Shown here in pieces: positions 8,020-14,476 of a stretch of DNA of 52,469 nucleotides (positions within the stretch are counted from its first letter, which is position 1; every line of letters starts with the position of its first letter). The DNA lies in contig NZ_JODM01000037.1 in assembly GCF_000717995.1 (NCBI RefSeq), forward strand, positions 1-52,469, written 5' to 3'. Below the pieces are notes generated by a model. The model had not been told where the DNA came from, made no database searches, and saw only the letters and a program-made list of their open reading frames with translations. Source of the stretch: Streptomyces violaceorubidus. Its GTDB lineage: Bacteria; Actinomycetota; Actinomycetes; Streptomycetales; Streptomycetaceae. The translations under genes were made by a program, and so were the position numbers.

Positions 8020-8400
8020 TCAGTGGGCCACCGGCTGCGCGGCCGCCTGGTAGGTACGGCGCAGGAAGCGGATGAGTGCCTTGTTCTCGAACTGGACCAC
8101 CGAGCAGCCCTGCGGGGAGTGGAACTCGACCACGGCCTGCACCCGGCCGCAGGGCCACACCCGCACCTCGCCGCTCCCGGCGGGCGCCCGCAGGCCCTGC
8201 TCCAGCAGCGCGCGGGAAAAGGTCCACTCGCGGGAGCGGGACGCCCGGCCGCCCCTGCCGGGCAGGGCGACGCACACCTTGGCGGGGTCCAGCTCGGGGT
8301 CGTAGCGCAGGACGACGGGTATCGCTCCGCCGTCGTCCTGGTCGGGGAGGTCCGCGTCCGTCAGGATGTGGGCTCGTGCGTACTGTTCGACTACGGACAT
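8020..8400 (-). CDS. ssgE: SsgA-like sporulation/cell-division regulator, SsgE type
   Basis: A 126-residue protein of the actinomycete-specific SALP family, which controls septum placement, peptidoglycan synthesis and spore-wall autolysis in sporulating hyphae. Family features are visible: the central W-x-F-S-R-x-L-L segment (WTFSRALLEQGL), DPELDPAKV, and the C-terminal VxFENKALIRFLRRTY-like sequence. S. coelicolor has ssgE next to the same two PBP genes, which supports this paralogue assignment and a role in spore separation. The ATG at 8400 has AAGGGG 7 nt upstream; the open frame extends further but without family similarity. It converges on the second PBP with only 24 bp between. Confidence 0.88.
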   Translation of the reverse strand: MSVVEQYARAHILTDADLPDQDDGGAIPVVLRYDPELDPAKVCVALPGRGGRASRSREWTFSRALLEQGLRAPAGSGEVRVWPCGRVQAVVEFHSPQGCSVVQFENKALIRFLRRTYQAAAQPVAH

Positions 8401-8472
8401 GGGGTCGCCCCTTACGCTGTGCCACCTGTGGTGAAGCTGTGCGTCCACCCCCACTCCAATGTCCCATATTTC

Positions 8473-8495
8473 CCGGCTCACGCCCTGTGAGCCGG
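8473..8495. promoter_or_regulatory. 9-bp inverted repeat between ssgE and the nickel transporter
   Basis: CCGGCTCAC and GTGAGCCGG are separated by five bases. A second small palindrome TCACATGTGA follows at 8499-8508. They lie about 75-110 bp upstream of ssgE and 60-90 bp upstream of nikMN, in a divergent promoter region, so they may be an operator for either gene. The cognate regulator is unknown. Confidence 0.45.
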
Positions 8496-8528
8496 ATATC
8501 ACATGTGAGATCAGCCTTTACCTCGCTC

Positions 8529-8559
8529 TTGCGAACGAGTTGCAATTGGTCTCTATCAT
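8529..8559 (+). promoter_or_regulatory. Nur-box-like operator and leaderless promoter of nikMN
   Basis: TTGCGAACGAGTTGCAA (8529-8545) fits the published S. coelicolor Nur box pattern tTGCaa-N5-ttGCAA with one difference. TATCAT (8554-8559) is a good -10 element located 6 nt before the GTG start, so the transcript is probably leaderless. The box covers the -35 region, where nickel-bound Nur would block transcription. Confidence 0.65.
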
Positions 8560-8565
8560 CGAACC

Positions 8566-9636
8566 GTGCATGTACCTGACGGATTCATCAACGCCCCGAC
8601 CTCCGCCGTGACCGGAGTCGTCGCCGCGGGCGCCATCGCGGTCAGCCTGCGCGGCGCGCGCCGGGAACTGGACGAGCGGACGGCGCCGCTGGCCGGGCTG
8701 GTCGCGGCCTTCATCTTCGCCGTGCAGATGCTGAACTTCCCGGTCGCGGCCGGGACCAGCGGGCATCTGCTCGGCGGCGCGCTGGCCGCCATCCTCGTCG
8801 GGCCCTGCACCGGCGTGCTGTGTGTCTCCGTCGTCCTGCTCATGCAGGGCATCCTCTTCGCCGACGGCGGCCTGACCGCGCTCGGCGTGAACATCACCGA
8901 CATGGCGATCGTCACCACGGTCGTCGCCTACGCCCTCTTCCGGGGCCTGGTGAAGGTCCTGCCGCGCACCCGCCGCTCGGTCACCGTCGCCTCGTTCGTC
9001 GCCGCGCTCGTCTCCGTCCCGGCCGCCGCCCTCGCCTTCACGCTCCTGTACTGGATCGGCGGCACCACCGACGTCTCCATCGGCAAGGTCGCCACCGCGA
9101 TGGTCGGCGTGCACGTGCTGATCGGCATCGGCGAGGCCGCGATCACCGCGCTGACCGTCGGCGCCGTCATCGCCGTGCGCCCGGACCTGGTGTACGGGGC
9201 GCGCGGGCTTCAGCGGAAGCTCAGGCTGCGGGTGAACGGCGAACTGGTCGACGCCCCCTCCGGCGCCCCTTCCGGCGGCGCCCCGGCCCCCGCGCCCGCC
9301 GCCGCCCGCTCGCACCGCACGGTGTGGATCACCGGGCTCGTCGCCTCCCTGGTCCTCGCCGGCTTCGTCAGCTTCTACGCCTCCGCCGACCCCGACGGCC
9401 TGGAGAAGGTCGCCTCCGACAAGGGCATCGACGCGAAGGCCGAGGAGCACGCCTCCGCCGACTCCCCGCTCGCCGACTACGGCGTCAAGGACATCACCGA
9501 CGCCCGGGTCTCCGGGGGCCTGGCGGGCGTGATCGGCGTCGGCGTCACCGTCGTCGCGGGCAGCGCCGTGTTCTGGGCGGTGCGCAGGCGGCGGGGCGAC
9601 GACGTCTCCCCGAGCACCACCGAAACGGCCGTCTGA
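8566..9636 (+). CDS. nikMN: Nickel/cobalt ECF transporter: CbiM-type substrate protein fused to CbiN
   Basis: A 356-residue membrane protein. The CbiM/NikM part (residues 1-215) begins M-H-V-P-D-G-F; the amino group, His2 and neighbouring residues form the metal site in this family, so the GTG at 8566 must be the true start. Six or seven helices follow. After a Pro/Ala linker (about 225-245) comes a CbiN-like part with a helix, the DPDGLEKVA signature and a final helix. Fusion of M and N is typical of nikMN. It is transcribed with nikQ (1 bp gap) and nikO. Nickel rather than cobalt is inferred from the Nur-box-like site upstream. Confidence 0.9.
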   Translation: MHVPDGFINAPTSAVTGVVAAGAIAVSLRGARRELDERTAPLAGLVAAFIFAVQMLNFPVAAGTSGHLLGGALAAILVGPCTGVLCVSVVLLMQGILFADGGLTALGVNITDMAIVTTVVAYALFRGLVKVLPRTRRSVTVASFVAALVSVPAAALAFTLLYWIGGTTDVSIGKVATAMVGVHVLIGIGEAAITALTVGAVIAVRPDLVYGARGLQRKLRLRVNGELVDAPSGAPSGGAPAPAPAAARSHRTVWITGLVASLVLAGFVSFYASADPDGLEKVASDKGIDAKAEEHASADSPLADYGVKDITDARVSGGLAGVIGVGVTVVAGSAVFWAVRRRRGDDVSPSTTETAV

Positions 9637-9637
9637 C

Positions 9638-10399
9638 GTGGGCGCGGGCCACGCCCACCGGCTCTACCGGCACGGCCACTCCGCCGTGCACGGCCTGCCG
9701 CCGCACACCAAGCTCGCCGCGTCCTTCGCCTTCGTGGTCGTCGTGGTGTCGACGCCGCGCGAGGCGATGTGGGCCTTCGGCCTGTACGCCGTACTGCTCG
9801 CGGCGGTGGCCCACGCGGCCCGGGTCCCGGCACCCTTCCTGCTCAAACGGCTGCTGATCGAGGTGCCGTTCGTCGCGTTCGCGGTGCTCCTGCCCTTCGT
9901 GGCGCAGGGCGAGCGGGTCGACGTGCTCGGCCTGTCCCTGAGCGTCGAGGGCCTGTGGGGCGCCTGGAACGTCCTGGCCAAGGGCACCCTGGGCGTCGCC
10001 GCCTCCGTGCTCCTCGCCTCCACGACCGAGCTGCGGGAACTCCTCCTCGGCCTCCAGCGGCTGAGGCTGCCGCCGCTGCTGGTGCAGATCGCCTCGTTCA
10101 TGATCCGGTACGGCGACGTGATCGCGGACGAGATGCGGCGGATGCGGATCGCCCGGGAGTCCCGGGGCTTCGAGGCCAAGGGCGTACGGCACTGGGGCGT
10201 GCTCGCCAAGTCCGCGGGGGCGCTGTTCATCCGCTCCTACGAGCGCGGCGAACGCGTCCACCTGGCCATGGTCAGCCGCGGGTATGCCGGTTCGATGCCG
10301 GTGATCGACGAGGTGACCGCGTCCCGGGCGCAGTGGTCGTACGCGCTGACCCTCCCGTGTGCGGCGCTGGTGGTCTGTCTGCTGGGATGGACCCTGTGA
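9638..10399 (+). CDS. nikQ: ECF transporter transmembrane (T) component CbiQ/NikQ
   Basis: A 253-residue membrane protein that couples the ATPase to the NikMN substrate protein. It has about five hydrophobic helices and the two T-component coupling motifs with Ala-Arg-Gly-like cores: RIARESRGF (near 169-177) and the second near MVSRGYAGSMP (near 208-218). The GTG start lies one base after the nikMN stop. The following ATPase gene overlaps its end, so the three are one operon. Confidence 0.9.
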   Translation: MGAGHAHRLYRHGHSAVHGLPPHTKLAASFAFVVVVVSTPREAMWAFGLYAVLLAAVAHAARVPAPFLLKRLLIEVPFVAFAVLLPFVAQGERVDVLGLSLSVEGLWGAWNVLAKGTLGVAASVLLASTTELRELLLGLQRLRLPPLLVQIASFMIRYGDVIADEMRRMRIARESRGFEAKGVRHWGVLAKSAGALFIRSYERGERVHLAMVSRGYAGSMPVIDEVTASRAQWSYALTLPCAALVVCLLGWTL

Positions 10400-11202
10400 C
10401 CGACCCACTGACAGGCCCCGTCGCCGACCCCGCGCCAGACGCCGTGCCCAACACCCCCGCCTCCCTCGACGTCCGCGGCCTCGCCTTCGCCTACCCCGAC
10501 GGGCACCAGGCCCTGTTCGGCGTGGACTTCTCCGTCGCCCGCGGCGAGCGGGTCGCGCTGCTCGGGCCGAACGGCGCGGGCAAGACGACGCTCGTGCTGC
10601 ACCTCAACGGCATCCTGACCGGCGGCACCGGCACGGTCACCGTCGCCGGGCTGCCGGTCGACAAGCGGAACATGGCCGAGATCAGGCGCCGGGTCGGCAT
10701 CGTCTTCCAGGACCCCGACGACCAGCTGTTCATGCCGACCGTGCGCGAGGACGTGGCGTTCGGACCGGCGGCGGCCGGGGTGAAGGGGGCGGAGCTGGAG
10801 GCCTGTGTGGAGCGGGCGCTCACCCTGGTCGGCATGGCGGAGTTCGGCAACCGGCCGCCGCACCATCTCTCCTTCGGCCAGCGGCGCCGGGTGGCGGTGG
10901 CGACCGTGCTCGCCATGGAGCCGGAGATCCTGGTCCTGGACGAGCCCTCCTCCAACCTCGACCCGGCCTCCCGCCGCGAACTCGCCGACATCCTGCGCTC
11001 CCTGGACGTCACGGTCCTGATGGTCACCCACGACCTGCCCTACGCCCTGGAGCTGTGCCCGCGCGCGCTGATCCTCAGCGACGGCGTGATCGCGGCGGAC
11101 GGACCGACCGCCGCGCTGCTCTCCGACGACGAGCTGATGCGCGCCCACCGCCTGGAACTGCCCTTCGGCTTCGACCCGCGATCGGTCCCGGCGAGCGGCT
11201 GA
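10387..11202 (+). CDS. nikO: ECF transporter ATP-binding (A) component CbiO/NikO
   Basis: A 271-residue cytoplasmic ABC ATPase that powers nickel/cobalt uptake. It has Walker A GPNGAGKTT (near 60-68), a Q-loop in FQDPDDQLF, an unusual signature LSFGQ in place of LSGGQ, Walker B ILVLDEP, and the switch His in THDL. The single ATPase presumably forms a homodimer. The ATG used overlaps nikQ by 13 bases; an alternative GTG three codons later overlaps the nikQ stop as GTGA and may be the true start. Confidence 0.9.
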   Translation: MDPVTDPLTGPVADPAPDAVPNTPASLDVRGLAFAYPDGHQALFGVDFSVARGERVALLGPNGAGKTTLVLHLNGILTGGTGTVTVAGLPVDKRNMAEIRRRVGIVFQDPDDQLFMPTVREDVAFGPAAAGVKGAELEACVERALTLVGMAEFGNRPPHHLSFGQRRRVAVATVLAMEPEILVLDEPSSNLDPASRRELADILRSLDVTVLMVTHDLPYALELCPRALILSDGVIAADGPTAALLSDDELMRAHRLELPFGFDPRSVPASG

Positions 11203-11268
11203 GGAATCGCGGACGGCCGGTGGCGGTTGCACCCCACGGTCACGGGCGAGCGGAAGGAGCGCGGAAGA

Positions 11269-12570
11269 GTGGAGGCGGACGGGAGCGTGGACGTGCACGG
11301 CACGGTGGCCGAGGGCTTCGAGCCGGTGAGGGACGCGTTCGCACGGAACTTCACCGCGCTCGGCGAGCGGGGCGCGGCCGTCGCCGTCTACCGGGACGGG
11401 CGCAAGGTCGTCGACCTGTGGGGCGGCACCAGAAACGTCGACGACACCACCGGCGCCGAACCGTGGCGCCGGGGCACCGCCCAGGTGGTCCGCTCGGCGA
11501 CCAAGGGCGTCGCCGCCGCCGTACCGCTGCTGCTGCACCGGCGCGGGGAGCTGGACCTGGACGCGCCGGTGGGCGAGTACTGGCCGGAGTTCAAGGCGCA
11601 CGGCAAGGAGCGGGTGCTGGTCCGGCACGTGCTGAACCACCGGGCCGGGCTGCCGGTCCTGGACCGTCCGCTCACCCCCGCCGACGCCCTCGACCCGCTG
11701 CGGGGCCCCGCGGCCGTCGCGGCGCAGGCACCGGTCTGGGAGCCGGGCACCGACCACGGCTACCACGCGCTGACCTACGGCTGGCTGCTCGACGAGCTGG
11801 TCCGCCGGGTGACGGGCGGGCGGGGCGCCGGACAGTGGATCGCGGACGAGATCGCCGCGCCGCTGGACCTGAACCTGTGGGTGGGGCTGCCCGCGGCGGA
11901 GGAGGCGGCCGGGCGGGCCGGTCGCGTCGGGCCCCTGCCGGACCCCCCGCCCTCCGGGACCGGCCCGTCGGGCACCGGTCCGCGGCTGCGCCCCAAGCGC
12001 TCGGTCACCGAGGCCTACGGGAACCCGGACTCCCTCACCCGCCGCGCCTTCGCCGCGATCACCCCGTCCCCCGACCAGAACGACCCGGCGTACCGCGCGG
12101 CCGCGCTCCCGGCCGCGGGCGGCATCGCGACGGCCGACGGTCTCGCCCGCTTCTACGCGGCGCTGATCGGCGAGGTCGACGGCGTGACGCGCGGGGTGAC
12201 GCGCGGGGTGACGCGCGGGGTGACGCGCGGGGTGACGCGCGGGGTGACGCGCGGGGTGCGGCTGTTCGACCCGGCGACCATGGAGCTGGCCCGCGCCGAG
12301 GAGTCCGCGGGGCCCGACCGGGTCCTGGTCGTGGGCACCCGGTTCGGCCTCGGCTACATGCTGCACGGCGGCGCGTCCCCGTTCCTGTCCCCCGGCTCCT
12401 TCGGCCACCCGGGCCGCGGCGGCTCCCTGGGCTTCGCCGACCCGGAGGCGGGCATCGCCCTGGGCTACGTCACCAACGGCTTCCGCAAGTCCGTGACGGC
12501 GGACCCGCGGGCGCAGGCGCTGGTGCGGGCGGTGCGCGCGTCGCTCGGCCAGGGTTCGTCCCCGTCCTAG
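11269..12570 (+). CDS. Serine hydrolase, beta-lactamase/esterase (class C-like) family
   Basis: A 433-residue protein of the EstB/beta-lactamase-related family; likely an esterase or peptidase, with unknown substrate. The nucleophile motif is S76-A-T-K79 and a Tyr-containing motif lies at Y165-Y170 (YHALTYGW). The typical YRDGRKVVDLWGG N-terminal strand is present, as is the C-terminal GHPGRGGSLGFADPE region. No signal peptide is evident. The GTG at 11269 was chosen for AAGGAG 9 nt upstream. Residues 305-328 are six copies of Gly-Val-Thr-Arg from a 12-bp minisatellite, placed between an Asp-Gly and Val-Arg-Leu-Phe. This is an insertion relative to the family's usual short loop. Confidence 0.85.
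   Translation: MEADGSVDVHGTVAEGFEPVRDAFARNFTALGERGAAVAVYRDGRKVVDLWGGTRNVDDTTGAEPWRRGTAQVVRSATKGVAAAVPLLLHRRGELDLDAPVGEYWPEFKAHGKERVLVRHVLNHRAGLPVLDRPLTPADALDPLRGPAAVAAQAPVWEPGTDHGYHALTYGWLLDELVRRVTGGRGAGQWIADEIAAPLDLNLWVGLPAAEEAAGRAGRVGPLPDPPPSGTGPSGTGPRLRPKRSVTEAYGNPDSLTRRAFAAITPSPDQNDPAYRAAALPAAGGIATADGLARFYAALIGEVDGVTRGVTRGVTRGVTRGVTRGVTRGVRLFDPATMELARAEESAGPDRVLVVGTRFGLGYMLHGGASPFLSPGSFGHPGRGGSLGFADPEAGIALGYVTNGFRKSVTADPRAQALVRAVRASLGQGSSPS
12181..12252 (+). repeat. 12-bp minisatellite, six copies, in frame
   Basis: Six perfect or nearly perfect units of GGGGTGACGCGC (first unit GGCGTGACGCGC), then a truncated seventh. Each adds Gly-Val-Thr-Arg to the serine hydrolase. Copy number can change without a frameshift. 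Confidence 0.92.
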
Positions 12571-12590
12571 CGACGGACCCCGACCCCGGT

Positions 12591-12866
12591 TCAGACGTGG
12601 ATGGGGTGCGAGGTCCGCCCCGACGCCGCGTCGATCTCGTCGTGGGCCTTGGTGAGCAGCTGCATCGCCAGCTCGTTCAACGCCCGCGCGCCCGCGACCT
12701 CCTCACCGACGCGTGGCTGCTGGGAGTCGACCCGGTGCCGGCTGGCGTGGCCGTGCGCGCGGACCTCGGTGCCGTCGGGGAGCCGCACCATCGCGACCGC
12801 CCGCGTGTGCTGGTCGTCCTCCGTGAACTCCAGCTCGACATGCCATCCCACTGTGGTGTGCATCAT
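12591..12866 (-). CDS. DUF1876 domain protein
   Basis: A 91-residue protein of the DUF1876 family, common in actinobacteria and predicted to fold like a double-stranded-RNA-binding domain; function unknown. The sequence shows the family pattern WHVELEFTEDD, TRAVAMVRLPDGTEVRAHGHA and a C-terminal amphipathic helix. The first of two adjacent ATG codons is used because GGAGGTGATC, a ten-base perfect complement of the 16S rRNA 3' end, lies 3-5 nt upstream. A second GGAGGTG is found 13 bases further up. This suggests very strong translation. Confidence 0.85.
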   Translation of the reverse strand: MMHTTVGWHVELEFTEDDQHTRAVAMVRLPDGTEVRAHGHASRHRVDSQQPRVGEEVAGARALNELAMQLLTKAHDEIDAASGRTSHPIHV

Positions 12867-12940
12867 GACGATCACCTCCGGAACACCTCCTTCCAGGGTG
12901 CGCCTCGCGACGGCCGTACGCACCATCCGGGCGGGCTCGG

Positions 12941-13786
12941 CTATCCCGTGCGCAGCATCAGCCCGATCCCGACGACCAGCAGGCCGGCCGCCGCGATCCG
13001 GGGCGCGCCGAACCGCTCCTTGAAGAAGAGGGCCCCTATCGCGGCGCCGACCAGGATCGACGACTCGCGCAGGGCGGCGATGGGCGCGAGTTCGGCCCGG
13101 GTCTGCGCCCACAGGACCAGGGCGTAGGCGGTGACGGACAGCGCCGCGCCGACCAGTCCGAGACCGGCCTGCGGCCGCAGCAGCGCCCAGGACCCGGCGC
13201 GGTGCCGGTACAGGAAGTACGCCGGCAGGACCGTCCCCTGCACTGCCATCAGCCAGGCGATGTAGCCGAGGGAGGAGCCGGAGGCGCGCACGCCGAGGCC
13301 GTCGACGACCGTGTACGCCGCGATGGTCACGCCGGTCGCCAGGGCGGCGCCGATGGCCGCCCAGTCGGGCCGGCGGCCGCGCAGCCCCCACAGGGCGACG
13401 CCGGTCAGTCCCGCGCAGGAGACCAGGATGCCCCCGGTAGCCCAGCCGTCCGGCACCTCGTGGGCGAAGACGGCGGCGAGGACGGTGACCAGCAGCGGTG
13501 CGCTGCCGCGGGCGATCGGGTAGGCCTGGCCGAAGTCGCCCAGCCGGAAGGAGCGCATCAGCAGGGCGTAGTACGCGATGTGGACGGCGGCGGAGACCAG
13601 GAGGTAGGGCCATGCCCCGGCCGCCGGGAACGCCGTGAACGGCAGCAGCGCGAGGCCGATGAGCATCCCGCCGCCGGAGATCAGCGCGAAGCCGGTCAGC
13701 TTGTCGGCGATCCGGTGGGCGATGGCGTTCCAGCTGGCGTGGGTGACCGCCGCGAGCAGGACGGCGGCGGTGACCAGCGGGGTCAC
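12941..13786 (-). CDS. EamA/DMT-superfamily transporter
   Basis: A 281-residue membrane protein with ten predicted helices in two repeated halves of five, the EamA (drug/metabolite exporter) layout. The second half carries the characteristic ELAPIAALRESSILVGAAIG and FFKERFG sequences. Substrate unknown; relatives export amino acids, purines or other metabolites. The GTG start overlaps the stop of the upstream YbaK-type gene as GTGA, so the two are translated together. DUF1876 follows after 74 bp in the same direction. Confidence 0.88.
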   Translation of the reverse strand: MTPLVTAAVLLAAVTHASWNAIAHRIADKLTGFALISGGGMLIGLALLPFTAFPAAGAWPYLLVSAAVHIAYYALLMRSFRLGDFGQAYPIARGSAPLLVTVLAAVFAHEVPDGWATGGILVSCAGLTGVALWGLRGRRPDWAAIGAALATGVTIAAYTVVDGLGVRASGSSLGYIAWLMAVQGTVLPAYFLYRHRAGSWALLRPQAGLGLVGAALSVTAYALVLWAQTRAELAPIAALRESSILVGAAIGALFFKERFGAPRIAAAGLLVVGIGLMLRTG

Positions 13787-14298
13787 GCGGAGCGCTCGCG
13801 CACGTCCACGAGGGTGGCGCCGGCGGTGGCGACGAGGTCCTTGGGCTCCATCGGGAAGACGGCGTACGGGGTGCCGGCGGCGGCCCAGACGATGTCGTGG
13901 GCGAGCAGGGACCGGTCGGCCAGCACCCGGGTCCTGGTGCGGTGCCCGAAGGGCGGCACGCCGCCGATCGCGTACCCGGTCGTCTCCCGGACGACGTCGG
14001 CCTTGGCCCGGGTGACCTGGTCGGCGCCGAGTTCCTCGCGGACCCGGTCCAGGTCGACGCGGGAGGCGCCGTCCATGAGGACGAGGACGGGCACGCCGTC
14101 GGCGGCGAAGATGAGCGACTTGCAGATCTGGCTCAGCTCGCACCCGATGGCGGCGGCGGCCTCGGTGGCGGTGCGCGTGGCCTCCGGGAAGCGCCGGGCC
14201 CGTCCGGCCAGTTCGCCCAGGCCCACTTCGCCCAGGGCGGCGGCGAAGCGCGGGTGGGCGGCGGAGTCGGAGGCGGAGGCGTCGTCGGTCGTCGTCAT
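13783..14298 (-). CDS. YbaK/ProX-type aminoacyl-tRNA deacylase
   Basis: A 171-residue YbaK/EbsC-fold protein that in relatives hydrolyses mischarged aminoacyl-tRNA (for example Cys-tRNAPro). Family marks include the conserved Lys in CKSLIFAADG (about residues 58-67), the ASRVDL strand, and GGVPPFGH near 111-118. On the minus strand TACGGT (14311-14306) lies 7 nt before the ATG at 14298 with no Shine-Dalgarno, so the transcript is probably leaderless; a GTG nine bases upstream is less likely. First gene of an operon with the DMT transporter. Confidence 0.88.
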   Translation of the reverse strand: MTTTDDASASDSAAHPRFAAALGEVGLGELAGRARRFPEATRTATEAAAAIGCELSQICKSLIFAADGVPVLVLMDGASRVDLDRVREELGADQVTRAKADVVRETTGYAIGGVPPFGHRTRTRVLADRSLLAHDIVWAAAGTPYAVFPMEPKDLVATAGATLVDVRERSA

Positions 14299-14373
14299 GG
14301 ACCGCACCGTAGCGGTACGTGTAGCCCACAGGCGACCGGGTTACGGGGCCGTCGGGTGCCCCGCGACGGAGGA

Positions 14374-14416
14374 AGCCGGTGAGGGCAGCCCCGTCCCCAC
14401 GGAACCCTCACCGGCT
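14374..14416 (-). terminator. Hairpin downstream of the MMPL gene
   Basis: Perfect 12-bp arms AGCCGGTGAGGG and CCCTCACCGGCT are separated by 19 bases. They lie between the MMPL stop and the promoter of the YbaK gene, and should insulate the two operons. Short direct repeats of CGGACGGTC flank the MMPL stop. Confidence 0.65.
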
Positions 14417-14476
14417 GGTCTGTGCCGTCCTCCGTCAGAGGCGGACGCTCAGGTGCGGACGGTCGGGTGCGGACGG

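Noticed and set aside
12181..12252. CRISPR array
   Set aside because: The tandem units are contiguous with no spacers and are in frame within a gene. The same applies to the other repeats in the window.
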